Shown here piece by piece: positions 35,973-44,731 of a stretch of DNA of 51,877 nucleotides. The notes beneath the pieces were generated by a model. It ran no database searches. It was not told the origin of the DNA and worked only from the letters and a program-made list of their open reading frames with translations. Each line of letters starts with the position of its first letter. Position 1 is the first letter of the stretch. A program made the position numbers and the translations under genes. The DNA is taken from positions 69,174 through 121,050 of the forward strand of contig NZ_JAAVBE010000023.1 in NCBI RefSeq assembly GCF_014803725.1. The letters are read 5' to 3'. Source of the stretch: Desulfovibrio sp. (GTDB lineage: Bacteria; Desulfobacterota; Desulfovibrionia; Desulfovibrionales; Desulfovibrionaceae).

Positions 35973-36497
35973 TCAGGCATCGGCCTCGCCCACCGCATGC
36001 CAGTAAAGGGCAATATCCACATACTCCCCGCCAGGGCGGCGAAAACCGCCGGGGATGATGCCGAGCGGCGTGAAGCCCAGTTTTTCATAGAGATGCCGCG
36101 CCGGCGTGTTGTCCACGGCCACGGCGTTGAACTGGAGGATGCGGAAGCCGAGGCGCCCGGCCTCTGCAAGGCTCGCCCGCACAAGGGCACGCCCCACGCC
36201 CTGCCCGCAGGCAGAACCGGCCACGGCATAGCTCGCGTTGGCGATATGGCCGCAGCGGCCCACATTGTTGGGGTGCAGGATATAGAGGCCGAGCACGCGG
36301 CCCGCGCCGTCCACGGCCACGCCGCAGGCGCTTTGCGCGGCGAAGAATTCCGCCGCACCCTCCGGCGTCAGGCGCTCCTCCTGCGGGAAGGCCTGGCCCG
36401 CGTCCACCACCTCGTTCCAGATCTCCCGCATGGCGGCGAGGTCCCCCGGCGCAAAGGGCCGCACCCGCACCGCGGCGGTCTCCCGAGCTTTTGCCAT
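35973..36497 (-). CDS. GNAT family N-acetyltransferase
   Basis: A 174-residue acetyltransferase from the ATG at 36497, preceded by AAGGAG. VRPFAPGDLAAMREIWNEV is the N-terminal strand-helix. NASYAVAGSACGQGVGRALV is the acetyl-CoA-binding motif A. FNAVAVDNTPARHLYEKLGF is motif B. YVDIALYWH ends the fold, as in PhnO/Pat-like members acting on small amines or amino acids. Its 3' end is 9 bases from the convergent phosphodiesterase-like gene. Confidence 0.85.
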   Translation of the reverse strand: MAKARETAAVRVRPFAPGDLAAMREIWNEVVDAGQAFPQEERLTPEGAAEFFAAQSACGVAVDGAGRVLGLYILHPNNVGRCGHIANASYAVAGSACGQGVGRALVRASLAEAGRLGFRILQFNAVAVDNTPARHLYEKLGFTPLGIIPGGFRRPGGEYVDIALYWHAVGEADA

Positions 36498-36592
36498 GCT
36501 TCTCTCCTTTCCTTTTGCGCGGAACTGCGCTAGTCTGATTCCGTGCCCGTTCTTCCCCGCCGGCATGCGGCGCGAAGTCCCCGGAGGCTTGT

Positions 36593-36796
36593 ATGGTTAC
36601 GCCCATAGAGGTCGTCTGTCTACAGATGGCGAGCTCGGCCCGCGGCGACGAGGCGCACTATCACCTCGCCGACCCGCAGCGCGCAAAGCCGCGCCCGATG
36701 ACCGAAATGGCCAATTTCCATATCGTGGATCGCACCATCTCCCTCGCGCAGATCGGCTTCGATTTTTACGACAATATCGTCACCTACCGCGTCTAA
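36593..36796 (+). CDS. Small protein, function unknown
   Basis: A 67-residue frame with GGAGG eight bases before its ATG. It is moderately hydrophobic with no obvious membrane helix; the segments SSARGDEAHYHLADPQ and FDFYDNIVTYRV hold most of its polar and aromatic residues. No family recognised. The spacing and good ribosome site support a real gene, but its short length leaves room for doubt. Confidence 0.55.
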   Translation: MVTPIEVVCLQMASSARGDEAHYHLADPQRAKPRPMTEMANFHIVDRTISLAQIGFDFYDNIVTYRV

Positions 36797-36842
36797 GCCG
36801 GCCGCCCCGGCGTGCCGCACCGTCCCCTTTCCCCATCCTCCC

Positions 36843-36871
36843 TTGATTTCGGCGTTTTCCGCAGGTACTGT
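36843..36871 (+). promoter_or_regulatory. Predicted sigma70 promoter for the metallohydrolase-rsmD-coaD-miaA genes
   Basis: TTGATT (36843-36848) and TACTGT (36866-36871) are separated by 17 bases. They lie 45 bases before the ATG at 36916. Confidence 0.45.
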
Positions 36872-36915
36872 GCCGGCGGGCGCCCTTCGCGCGCCCCCAC
36901 ACGGGAGGAGGCACG

Positions 36916-38535
36916 ATGAAGATCCAGTTTCTCGGCGCGGCGCGCACGGTCACCGGCTCCTGCCACATGATCGAGGCCGCCGGCTCGCGCTTCTCAATCG
37001 ATTGCGGCATGCACCAGGGCAACCGTACCATCGAGGCGCGCAACCGCAATCTCGCGCCCTACCGGCCCCGCGCTCTCGATTTCGTCATCCTCACGCACGC
37101 CCACATGGACCACGCTGGCCTTCTGCCCGCGCTCGCGGCCAACGGCTTCAAGGGCCCCATCTACTGCACCACGGCCACGGCCGACCTGCTCGGCGTCATG
37201 CTGGAAGACAGCGCGCACATCCAGGAGATGGAAGCCGAGCGCGAGGCCAAAAAATTCCGCCGGCGCGGCCTCAAGCACCCGCCCGCGCCGCTCTATACGG
37301 TGGAGGACGCGCGCAAGGCCGCGGCCCTGCTGCGCCCGGTGGACTACCACGCGCCTTTTGAACCCGCGCCGGGCGTGCGCGCCGTGCTGCACGACGCCGG
37401 GCACATTTTGGGCTCCGGCACCGTGCGCCTTGAGGTGGAGGAAGGCGGCGCCCTGACGAGCCTCATCTTCTCCGGCGACATCGGCCGGCCCGACGCGCTC
37501 ATCGTGCGCGACCCGGAAACGCCCCCCGCCGCCGATTATGTGTTCATGGAATCCACCTACGGCGACCGCAACCATAAAAACGAGGGCGAGAGCGAGGCCG
37601 AGCTCGCGGCCGCCATCGCCTGGGCCCACGGCCATGGCGAAAAGGTCATCATCCCGGCCTTTGCCGTGGAGCGCTCGCAGGAGGTGCTGTACTGCCTGCT
37701 CAATGTCTGGCGTAGCGGGGGCTTGCCGGACGACATGCCCATCTTCCTCGACAGCCCGCTCGCCATCCGCGCCACAGAAATCTTCACCCGGCACGGCGAG
37801 CTCTTTGACGAGGCCGCCCGCGCGCTCTACCACGACGCGGACGCCGCGGCCTTCATGGCCCGCGTTCAGTATACCCTGAGCGCGCAGGAATCCATGCGCA
37901 TCAACGCCCTCGACGGGCCGGCCATCGTCATTTCCGCAAGCGGCATGTGCAATGCCGGCCGCATCCGCCATCACCTGCGCCACAATCTCTGGCGCCCCGG
38001 GGCCAGCGTGGTCTTCGTGGGCTACCAGGCGCAGGGCACGCCGGGGCGCCGCCTCGTGGAAAAGGCCGCGAGCCTGCGCCTTTTCGGCGAGGAAGTAGCC
38101 TGCGCCGCACGCATCTTCACCATCAACGGCTTTTCCGGGCACGCGGGCCAGAGCCAGTTGCTCGACTGGCTCGCGCCGCTGGCCGGGGAGACTGCCCGCC
38201 GGCGCCCGCAGGTGGTGCTCGTCCACGGCGAGCCCAGGGCCCAGGCCGCGCTGGGCGCGCTCATCAAGGAGCGCTTCGATATCACGCCGCTTTCGCCGGA
38301 CTATCTCGAGCAGCTGACCCTCCAGGACAGCCGCGTGGCCGGCGTGGAGCACCACGAGGAGGCGCGCCCGCCCGTGGACCTGACGGCCCTCACGAAAAAT
38401 CTGGAGCGCAAGCTGGCCCTGCTCAGGGAAAAGGCGGCGGCCCCACGGGACGAACAGGCGGAGCTTTCCGAGGAGCTTTCCGAAGCGTTGGCCCGGCTGG
38501 ATGGCGAGCTCACGCGCCTGCTCGGGCGGATGTAG
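36916..38535 (+). CDS. MBL-fold/beta-CASP RNA metallo-hydrolase
   Basis: A 539-residue protein. The metallo-beta-lactamase domain carries the zinc motif LTHAHMDHAGLLPAL, GHILGSGTVRLE and FSGDIGRPD. The beta-CASP insert follows with MESTYGDRNHK, PAFAVERSQEVLY and ISASGMCNAGRIRHHL. The C-terminal motif FTINGFSGHAGQSQLLDWL closes the active site. Homologues (YsgC/Ysh1-like) cleave RNA. A helical tail of about 60 residues is added. It is followed by rsmD after 2 bases, consistent with RNA-related neighbours. Confidence 0.93.
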   Translation: MKIQFLGAARTVTGSCHMIEAAGSRFSIDCGMHQGNRTIEARNRNLAPYRPRALDFVILTHAHMDHAGLLPALAANGFKGPIYCTTATADLLGVMLEDSAHIQEMEAEREAKKFRRRGLKHPPAPLYTVEDARKAAALLRPVDYHAPFEPAPGVRAVLHDAGHILGSGTVRLEVEEGGALTSLIFSGDIGRPDALIVRDPETPPAADYVFMESTYGDRNHKNEGESEAELAAAIAWAHGHGEKVIIPAFAVERSQEVLYCLLNVWRSGGLPDDMPIFLDSPLAIRATEIFTRHGELFDEAARALYHDADAAAFMARVQYTLSAQESMRINALDGPAIVISASGMCNAGRIRHHLRHNLWRPGASVVFVGYQAQGTPGRRLVEKAASLRLFGEEVACAARIFTINGFSGHAGQSQLLDWLAPLAGETARRRPQVVLVHGEPRAQAALGALIKERFDITPLSPDYLEQLTLQDSRVAGVEHHEEARPPVDLTALTKNLERKLALLREKAAAPRDEQAELSEELSEALARLDGELTRLLGRM

Positions 38536-38537
38536 CC

Positions 38538-39101
38538 ATGCGCATCATTGCAGGAGCATTCGGGGGCCGCAGGCTGGCCACGCCCGCGGGCGAGGGCTGC
38601 CGCCCGGCCATGGGCCGCACGCGCGAGGCGCTGTTTTCCATGCTCGAGGCCCGCGGCGCGGACATGGCGGGCGCGCGCGTGCTCGACATTTTCGCCGGCA
38701 GCGGCAGTCTCGCCTTCGAGGCCCTGAGCCGGGGCGCGCCCGAGGCGGTACTTGTCGAAAACGCGCAGAACGCCCTGCGCGCCCTCGAGGCCAATGTGTC
38801 GGCCCTCGGCGTGGAGGGCCGAGCGCGCATCATCCGGGAGGACGCCCTGCGCTTTTTGCGCCGCCGGGCCGCACAGCCTTTTGACCTCGTGTTCCTCGAC
38901 CCTCCCTACCGCAAGGGGCTCGCGCAGCAGGCGCTCACGGCGCTCGCCGGCAATGGCTGGCTCGCCCCGGGCGCCCTCGTCACGGCCGAAGTGGAGGAGG
39001 GCCTTGCGCTTGCGCCGATTCCGGGCCTCGAGCCGCTGGCGGAGCGGCGCTTCGGGCAGACCGTCATCCACATCTGGACAGCATCGGAGCCTTCCGCATG
39101 A
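38538..39101 (+). CDS. rsmD: 16S rRNA m2G966 methyltransferase RsmD
   Basis: A 187-residue SAM-dependent methyltransferase. MRIIAGAFGGRRL is the family start. SAM-binding motif I is VLDIFAGSGSLAFEALSRGA and the catalytic motif is FDLVFLDPPYRKG. It methylates G966 of 16S rRNA. The start at 38538 is chosen because the family N-terminus begins there; a longer upstream frame is rejected. It overlaps coaD by 4 bases (ATGA), a very common rsmD-coaD arrangement. Confidence 0.95.
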   Translation: MRIIAGAFGGRRLATPAGEGCRPAMGRTREALFSMLEARGADMAGARVLDIFAGSGSLAFEALSRGAPEAVLVENAQNALRALEANVSALGVEGRARIIREDALRFLRRRAAQPFDLVFLDPPYRKGLAQQALTALAGNGWLAPGALVTAEVEEGLALAPIPGLEPLAERRFGQTVIHIWTASEPSA

Positions 39102-39652
39102 AGACCGCGCTCTATCCCGGCACCTTCGACCCCCTGACCAACGGCCACCTGAGCCTCATCCGCCGGGGCCTCGAGGTCTTTGACCGCATCATCGTGGCCG
39201 TGGCCGAGACCACGCCCAAGAACCCGCTCTTCACGCTGGAGGCGCGCGTGGCCCTCGCGGCCGAAGCCGTGCGCCACCTGAAACGCGCGGAAGTCCTCCC
39301 CTTCACCGGCCTCACCGTGGATTGCGCGCTCGAGCTCGGCGTCTGCGCCATTTTGCGGGGCCTGCGTGCCGTGTCGGACTTCGAGTACGAGTTCCAGCTC
39401 GCGCTCATGAACCGGCGCCTCAGGCCGCATATCCAGACGGTCTTCATGATGACCGACTACCAGTGGCTCTACATCAGCTCCACCATCATCAAGTCCGCGG
39501 CGAGCCAGGGGGCGGACGTGAAGGGCCTCGTGCCGGAGAACGTGCGCCTCGCGCTCGCGGAGAAGTATCAGGAGGGCGCGGTGCGCCGCGGCACCCCCTG
39601 CCTCGGTGCACCCCACGGCGGCTTCGGGGCCGGAAGCCCGGTGGGCGCCTGA
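39098..39652 (+). CDS. coaD: Phosphopantetheine adenylyltransferase
   Basis: A 184-residue nucleotidyltransferase. YPGTFDPLTNGHLSLIRRG carries the HxGH-type ATP-binding motif (NGH). FTGLTVDCA, LRGLRAVSDFEYEFQLALMN and TDYQWLYISSTIIKS are family signatures. It catalyses the penultimate step of coenzyme A synthesis. A Gly/Pro-rich tail of about 20 residues is longer than usual. It is coupled to rsmD by overlap and followed 2 bases later by miaA. Confidence 0.96.
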   Translation: MKTALYPGTFDPLTNGHLSLIRRGLEVFDRIIVAVAETTPKNPLFTLEARVALAAEAVRHLKRAEVLPFTGLTVDCALELGVCAILRGLRAVSDFEYEFQLALMNRRLRPHIQTVFMMTDYQWLYISSTIIKSAASQGADVKGLVPENVRLALAEKYQEGAVRRGTPCLGAPHGGFGAGSPVGA

Positions 39653-39654
39653 GC

Positions 39655-40620
39655 ATGCCCACGGCCGCCCCGGCGGGCGCCGCGTGTCCGGTCATCTGCC
39701 TCGCCGGCCCCACCGGCGCGGGCAAGACGGCGCTCGCCCTCGCTCTCGCGCGGGAGCTCGACGGCGAGATCATCAATGCGGACTCGCGCCAGGTCTATGC
39801 CGATTTTCCGCTCATCACGGCCCAGCCCTCGCCGGAAGAACGCGCGCAGGCCCCGCACCACCTCTACGGCTTCCTCCCCGCGGAGCAGAAGATCAGCGCG
39901 GGCCGCTGGGCCGACATGGCCGCGGCGAAGGCGCGCGAAGTATGGGCGCGCGGGCGCGTGCCCCTGCTCGTGGGCGGCACGGGCCTCTATTTCCAGGCCC
40001 TGCTCAGGGGCATGGCGGCCATCCCGGCCATCGCGCCCGAGGTGACGCGGCGCCTCGCCGCCCGGCTCGCCGAAAGCGGGCCCGAAGCCCTGCACGCGGA
40101 ACTTGCCCGGCGCGACCCGACCTATGCCGCCCGCATCCACCCACGCGACCGCCAGCGCATCCTCCGCGCCCTCGAGGTATTGGAAGGCACGGGCAAGCCT
40201 TTCAGCTGGTGGCACGGCCACGCCATGAGCGCGCCCCTGTGCGCTGGCCCGCTCTTTGTGCTCGACGCTTCGCTCGACTGGTTGGCCACGCGGCTTGGGC
40301 GCCGCCTCGACGGCATGCTGGAAGCAGGCGCCGTGGAGGAGGCCCGCGCCGCCCTCGCGCGCACGCCTGCCGCGGCGCAGGGCGCGCGCCCGCCCGGCTG
40401 GTCGGGCATCGGCTGCGCCGAATTGCTGGACCATCTCACGGGCCTGACGAGCCTTCCCGAGTGCCGGGCCCGCTGGCTCACCAATACCCGCGCCTACGCC
40501 AAGCGCCAGCTCACGTGGTTCCGCGCCCGGCCCGAGGCGGCCTTTCTGCCCTGCGAGGGCGCGGAAGGCGAGCTTCTTTCGGGCGCGCGGCGCTTCCTTG
40601 CGGGGAAAAAAGGCGCCTGA
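39655..40620 (+). CDS. miaA: tRNA dimethylallyltransferase MiaA
   Basis: A 321-residue protein from the ATG at 39655. It has P-loop LAGPTGAGKTALALALA, the DSRQVYADFPLITAQPS substrate loop, LVGGTGLYFQALLRG and the C-terminal NTRAYAKRQLTWFRA that binds tRNA. It prenylates A37 of tRNAs reading U-starting codons. The ATG lies 2 bases after the coaD stop, so translational reinitiation is likely. Confidence 0.95.
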   Translation: MPTAAPAGAACPVICLAGPTGAGKTALALALARELDGEIINADSRQVYADFPLITAQPSPEERAQAPHHLYGFLPAEQKISAGRWADMAAAKAREVWARGRVPLLVGGTGLYFQALLRGMAAIPAIAPEVTRRLAARLAESGPEALHAELARRDPTYAARIHPRDRQRILRALEVLEGTGKPFSWWHGHAMSAPLCAGPLFVLDASLDWLATRLGRRLDGMLEAGAVEEARAALARTPAAAQGARPPGWSGIGCAELLDHLTGLTSLPECRARWLTNTRAYAKRQLTWFRARPEAAFLPCEGAEGELLSGARRFLAGKKGA

Positions 40621-40671
40621 AGGGCCGCGGGCGCGCCTTTGGGAGCAAGCGCGCCGCTTTGCGCAGCCGCC

Positions 40672-40700
40672 TTGACGTAATCTTGCCAGTGGGCTACCGT
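40672..40700 (+). promoter_or_regulatory. Predicted sigma70 promoter for nhcABCD
   Basis: TTGACG (40672-40677) and TACCGT (40695-40700) are separated by 17 bases. A leader of about 85 bases would precede nhcA. Confidence 0.5.
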
Positions 40701-40791
40701 TGACCTGATACGAAATTCCTTCCGGGGTGCGTCCGCGGCGCGGCGTCGCGGGCGGTGCATATCGTGGTCTCTGTTGCAAAAGGAAAAGCGC

Positions 40792-41790
40792 ATGAGAAAC
40801 GGCACAACTCTTTTTCTGCTGGCGGTCACGCTCCTGGCGTTCGCGGCATGTCCCCCGGCTCCCGGAGCGGCGCCTGCCGCCCTGGAGCCCACGGACAGCG
40901 GCGCGCCCTCGGCCATCGTCATCTTCCCCGTGGGCGCCAAGGCCAATCCCAAGGCCGCGGCCATGCAGCCCGTGACCTTCAACCATGTGGTCCATGAAAA
41001 ATGGATGGAGCGCACCGGGAAAGACTGCATCGTCTGCCACCACACGGGTGACGCCGTGGCCTGTACCACCTGCCACACGCAGGAGGGCAAGCTCGAGGGC
41101 GCCCACATCACCCTGTATGACGCCATGCACGCCACCAAGATCGCGCCCCGCACGGACACCAAGCCCGCAAGCTGCGTGAGCTGCCATTCGCAGCAGATCA
41201 CCCAGCGCGACTGCGCCGGCTGCCACACCACGCTTGTCAGGAATGCGCGCAACGAGGCCTGGTGCACGGTCTGTCACACGGTCACCAAGTCCATGACGGC
41301 CGAGGACATGCAGCAGGGCATCGCCGGCACCCTCTCCGAGCGCCGCAACGAGCAGCTCGCCACCGAGACCGAGCTTTCGCGCAAGATGGTCACCTACTGG
41401 AAGGCCACCAAGGCCCCGCAGAAGGTGGTCATCGACTCGCTCGCGGGCAAGTACGAGCCCTGCGTGTTCAACCACAAGCACCACGTCATCTCGCTCATGG
41501 AGCGCATTCAGGAGAACAAGCTCGCCTCGGCCTTCCACACCGAGCCGGCCACCCTCTGCGTGACATGCCACCACAACAGCCCCGCTTCGGCCACGCCGCC
41601 CAAGTGCGCGAGCTGCCACAGCCCGACCATCGACCCCGCCACCCCCCAGCGTCCGGCGCTCATGGCGGCTTTCCACCTCCAGTGCATGAGCTGCCACAAG
41701 GACATGAAGGTGGCGCGGCCGCGCAATACCGACTGCACAACCTGCCACAAGCTCCGCGCCCCTGAGCGCGCCGCCAACCAGGCCAACTAG
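40792..41790 (+). CDS. nhcA: Nine-haem cytochrome c, NhcA
   Basis: A 332-residue periplasmic cytochrome. A signal peptide (LFLLAVTLLAFAACPPAPG) is followed by a mature N-terminus (ALEPTDSGAPSAIV) that matches my memory of the D. desulfuricans nine-haem cytochrome. Exactly nine CXXCH haem sites are present: five in the N-terminal half, a linker of about 90 residues, then four. Extra histidines (FNHVVHE, FNHKHH) supply bis-His ligands. NhcA takes electrons from periplasmic cytochrome c3 or hydrogenase and passes them to the membrane subunits encoded downstream. The start has an AAGGA site; an alternative 6 codons upstream is less likely. Confidence 0.93.
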   Translation: MRNGTTLFLLAVTLLAFAACPPAPGAAPAALEPTDSGAPSAIVIFPVGAKANPKAAAMQPVTFNHVVHEKWMERTGKDCIVCHHTGDAVACTTCHTQEGKLEGAHITLYDAMHATKIAPRTDTKPASCVSCHSQQITQRDCAGCHTTLVRNARNEAWCTVCHTVTKSMTAEDMQQGIAGTLSERRNEQLATETELSRKMVTYWKATKAPQKVVIDSLAGKYEPCVFNHKHHVISLMERIQENKLASAFHTEPATLCVTCHHNSPASATPPKCASCHSPTIDPATPQRPALMAAFHLQCMSCHKDMKVARPRNTDCTTCHKLRAPERAANQAN

Positions 41791-41798
41791 GGGGAACC

Positions 41799-42902
41799 AT
41801 GAACCGCAGAAAATTCCTCACCATTCTCGGCAGCGCCGGCGTGGTCTCGGCGCTGGGTTCGGCAAAGGTCGCCGAGGCCTCCCCGGCGAGCTTCCCCTAT
41901 TATCCCGACAGCTGGGGCGTGCTCCACGACACCACGCGCTGTATCGGCTGCCGCCGCTGCGAGGCCGCGTGCCAAAAGGTGAACCACCTGCCCGAGCCCA
42001 AAGTGCCCTTCACCGACCTTTCGGTGACGGAAAAGAAGCGCCACACCACGGCCTATGAATGGACCGTGGTCAACAAGTACGAAGTCAACGGCAAGCCATA
42101 CTTCCGCAAGCTCCAGTGCTTCCACTGCAATGACCCGGCCTGCGCCTCGGCCTGCTTCGCCCGCTGCTTCAACAAGCTGCCCGACGGCGCCGTGGTCTAT
42201 GACGGCTCGCAGTGCGTGGGCTGCCGTTACTGCATGGTGGCCTGTCCCTTCTATGTGCCCGGCTTCCAGTACGACCTCGCGTGGGACCCGCTGGTGCAGA
42301 AATGCACCTTCTGCGAGCCGAGGCTCAAGGAAGGCAAGCTCCCCGGCTGCGTGGAAGCCTGCCCTGTGGACGCCATCACCTTTGGCCGCAGAAGCGACCT
42401 CATCAAGATCGCCCGCGCGCGCATGGCCGAGAACCCGGGCCGCTATGTGGACTACCTCTACGGCGAGTACGACGCGGGCGGCACGGCGTGGATGGTGCTG
42501 GCACCCGCCGCGGGGGGCGCGCCTGTGCCCGTGGACGACCCGCAGGGCGCGGGCACCGAGTTCAAGCAGCTCGGGCTCGACACGCACCTCGGCTCCCAGC
42601 CCATGGGCCAACTCACCTACGGGGCGCTCGGCGCCGTGCCCATGATCGTGGCCTTCTGGCCCGTGCTCTTCGGCGGGGCCTGGGCCATGACCAAGCGCCG
42701 CGAGGCCATGGCCAAACTTGAGCAGGAAAAGATCATCAAGGATGCCAAGGACGACCTCGCCGCCGCCGTGGACGCCGCCGTGCGCAAGATCGGCGAGACC
42801 GAGGGCGAAGGCGCGGCCGAGCGCGCGCGCCAGGCCATGACCGAGGCGCTCAAGGCCCGCGAGGCCCAGAACTCCGGCGACGGGCATGGGGAGGAGAAGT
42901 AG
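41799..42902 (+). CDS. nhcB: Periplasmic four-cluster iron-sulfur subunit, NhcB
   Basis: A 367-residue protein. MNRRKFLTILG is a Tat-type signal with the twin arginine. Four ferredoxin-like cysteine sets are visible: CIGCRRCEAAC, CFHCNDPACASAC, CVGCRYCMVACPF and CTFCEPRLKEGKLPGCVEACP. They hold up to four [4Fe-4S] clusters, as in HmcB/NrfC proteins. A C-terminal membrane helix (GALGAVPMIVAFWPVLFGG) and a charged tail follow. It links the haem subunit to the membrane subunit. It starts 8 bases after nhcA. Confidence 0.93.
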   Translation: MNRRKFLTILGSAGVVSALGSAKVAEASPASFPYYPDSWGVLHDTTRCIGCRRCEAACQKVNHLPEPKVPFTDLSVTEKKRHTTAYEWTVVNKYEVNGKPYFRKLQCFHCNDPACASACFARCFNKLPDGAVVYDGSQCVGCRYCMVACPFYVPGFQYDLAWDPLVQKCTFCEPRLKEGKLPGCVEACPVDAITFGRRSDLIKIARARMAENPGRYVDYLYGEYDAGGTAWMVLAPAAGGAPVPVDDPQGAGTEFKQLGLDTHLGSQPMGQLTYGALGAVPMIVAFWPVLFGGAWAMTKRREAMAKLEQEKIIKDAKDDLAAAVDAAVRKIGETEGEGAAERARQAMTEALKAREAQNSGDGHGEEK

Positions 42903-44120
42903 ATGGACACCCACGGCATCATCATTCCCACCAAGGACAAGCTCTTCAATCTCGAGCCCCTGCTCTCCAGAACGCCGGGCAACATCCTCACCTGGATCAT
43001 CCTGGCTGTGGGCTTCGTCATCACGGTCATCCGCTTCACCGTGGGCATCGGCTCGGTGACCAACCTGACCGAAGCCCAGCCCTGGGGCCTGTGGATCGGC
43101 TTTGACCTGCTCTGCGGCGTGTGCCTCGCGGCCGGCGGCTACTTCACCACCGTGGCCTGCTACGTCATGGGCATGAAGCACTTCCACTCCGCGGTGCGCC
43201 CGGCCGTGACCACGGCCTTTCTGGGCTACGCCTTCGTGGTCGTGGCCCTGCTCTATGACCTGGGCCATCCGCTCAGGCTGCCCTACATGTTCTTCTTCCC
43301 CGGCACCACCTCGGTGCTCTTTGAAGTGGGCCTGTGCGTGGCGACCTACCTCACGGTGCTCTTCATCGAGTTCTCCGTGGCGCCCATGGAATGGCTCGCG
43401 CAGAAGTTCCCGTGGCTCTTGACCTGCCGCAAGATCGTCATCCGCGTGACCATCCTTCTGACCATCTTCGGCGTGACCCTTTCCACCCTGCACCAGTCCT
43501 CGCTGGGCTCGCTCTACCTCATCGCGCCCGGCAAGCTCCATCCGCTGTGGTATTCGCCCTTCATGCCCATGTTCTTCTTCGTGAGCTCCATGGCCGCGGG
43601 CGCCAGCATGGTCATCTTCGAGGGCCTTTTCGCGCACAAGGGCGTGCACCAGTACATGGACGCCACCCACCTGCGCGAGGCCGACGGCGTGGTGCTGAGC
43701 TTCGCACGCGCGGCATCGTTCATCCTCTTCGCGTACTTCATGCTCAAGTTCATCGACATGCTCGTCCAGGCCAATCTGCCGTGGCTCGGCACGGGCTGGG
43801 GCGCGTGGTGGATGGTGGAGATGTTCGGCTTCGTGCTTCTGCCGGCCCTGCTCTACGCCAAGGGCGCGCGCGACGGCAATGTGGGCCTGTGCCGCCTGAC
43901 CTCGGTGCTCGCCGTGGCCGGCATCGTGCTCAACCGCTTCAATGTCTCCATGATCGCCTTCAACTGGCAACTCCCCTCGGCGGAGCGCTATTTCCCGAGC
44001 ATCTGGGAAATCTGCATCTCCATCTTCGTGGTGACCATGATCGTCACCGCCTACCGCTTCATCGTCTACAACATGCCCGTGCTCTACGAACACCCCGACT
44101 TCAAGGGCGAAGAGCACTAG
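42903..44120 (+). CDS. nhcC: NrfD/HmcC-type integral membrane subunit, NhcC
   Basis: A 405-residue protein with about ten transmembrane helices and no cofactor-binding cysteine motif, typical of NrfD/PsrC quinone-interacting subunits. It has the conserved PWGLWIGFDLLCGVCLAAGG in an early helix, and conserved acidic/arginine residues in YDLGHPLRLPYM. It probably exchanges electrons with menaquinone. The ATG lies immediately after the nhcB stop codon. The end is followed 21 bases later by nhcD. Confidence 0.93.
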   Translation: MDTHGIIIPTKDKLFNLEPLLSRTPGNILTWIILAVGFVITVIRFTVGIGSVTNLTEAQPWGLWIGFDLLCGVCLAAGGYFTTVACYVMGMKHFHSAVRPAVTTAFLGYAFVVVALLYDLGHPLRLPYMFFFPGTTSVLFEVGLCVATYLTVLFIEFSVAPMEWLAQKFPWLLTCRKIVIRVTILLTIFGVTLSTLHQSSLGSLYLIAPGKLHPLWYSPFMPMFFFVSSMAAGASMVIFEGLFAHKGVHQYMDATHLREADGVVLSFARAASFILFAYFMLKFIDMLVQANLPWLGTGWGAWWMVEMFGFVLLPALLYAKGARDGNVGLCRLTSVLAVAGIVLNRFNVSMIAFNWQLPSAERYFPSIWEICISIFVVTMIVTAYRFIVYNMPVLYEHPDFKGEEH

Positions 44121-44141
44121 GCCCGGGACAAGGAGAAGCCC

Positions 44142-44288
44142 ATGGAATTCCCCACTTTTTACAGCTACTTCCTGTACACCAAGAACTGGGCGTACATCAT
44201 GATGTTCGTGGTGCTTCCGCTCTATGTTCTGTACTGGAATTATATCCTCTACCCCGACAAGAAGAAGGGCAAGAACGGCCGGCATTGA
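44142..44288 (+). CDS. nhcD: Small membrane subunit NhcD
   Basis: A 48-residue protein preceded by AAGGAG. It has one membrane helix (AYIMMFVVLPLYVLYWNY) flanked by MEFPTFYSYFLYTKN and a basic C-terminus (DKKKGKNGRH), giving an N-out/C-in topology by the positive-inside rule. It fits the tiny fourth subunit of nhc/hmc-type complexes. A terminator follows directly, closing the operon. Confidence 0.85.
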   Translation: MEFPTFYSYFLYTKNWAYIMMFVVLPLYVLYWNYILYPDKKKGKNGRH

Positions 44289-44294
44289 AACCTG

Positions 44295-44323
44295 AAGGGC
44301 GGGGCTTCGGCCCCGCCCTTTTT
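44295..44323 (+). terminator. Rho-independent terminator after nhcABCD
   Basis: An 11-bp stem (44295-44305 with 44310-44320, AAGGGCGGGGC) is closed by a TTCG tetraloop and followed by T residues. It lies 6 bases beyond nhcD. Confidence 0.92.
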
Positions 44324-44388
44324 CATCCGGGACGCGCGCCCGCATGCCCCTGCGCGGACGTGCGCGGCCCTCACTTCGCTGCCTCCCC

Positions 44389-44416
44389 TTGTGCAGGGCG
44401 CGACGCATGCTTATTC
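44389..44416 (+). promoter_or_regulatory. Weak predicted sigma70 promoter for hypC
   Basis: TTGTGC (44389-44394) and TTATTC (44411-44416) are separated by 16 bases, 35 bases before the hypC ATG. The terminator upstream means hypC needs its own promoter. Confidence 0.35.
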
Positions 44417-44450
44417 TCCCCTGACAGATGAACTCCGAGGAGGTTTTTCC

Positions 44451-44702
44451 ATGTGCCTTGCCATCCCCGCCCAGATCGTCGCGCTTGAGCCATCCGACAT
44501 GGCCCGCGTGCGCGTGGGCGAAAGCTCCACCTTTCTCTCCGCCTCCACCATGCTGTTGCCCGAGCCGCCCAAGGTGGGCGATTATGTCATCGTCCACGCG
44601 GGCTTTGCGCTCCATTCCCTCACGCCCGAAGAGGCGGAATCCAGCCTCGCCGCCCTGCGCGAGCTGGCCGAGGCCGTGGAAGGACAACCGGCCAATTTCT
44701 AA
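44451..44702 (+). CDS. hypC: [NiFe]-hydrogenase maturation chaperone HypC
   Basis: An 83-residue protein starting with the invariant MCLAIPAQIV; the Cys2 ligand binds the iron-cyanide/CO intermediate with HypD. GDYVIVHAGFALHSL is the second conserved part. The ATG at 44451 is fixed by the family N-terminus and by CGAGGAGG before it. It stands alone, without hypD/E/F beside it. Its place next to the hydrogen-linked nhc operon is suggestive, but no hydrogenase gene is in the window. Confidence 0.93.
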   Translation: MCLAIPAQIVALEPSDMARVRVGESSTFLSASTMLLPEPPKVGDYVIVHAGFALHSLTPEEAESSLAALRELAEAVEGQPANF

Positions 44703-44731
44703 CCGCCCCGCCTGACATCACGGGGGGAGCC

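Noticed and set aside
40609..40639. Terminator after miaA (AAAGGCGC with GCGCCTTT)
   Set aside because: The loop is 15 bases long and the T run is only three bases before G; too weak to call.
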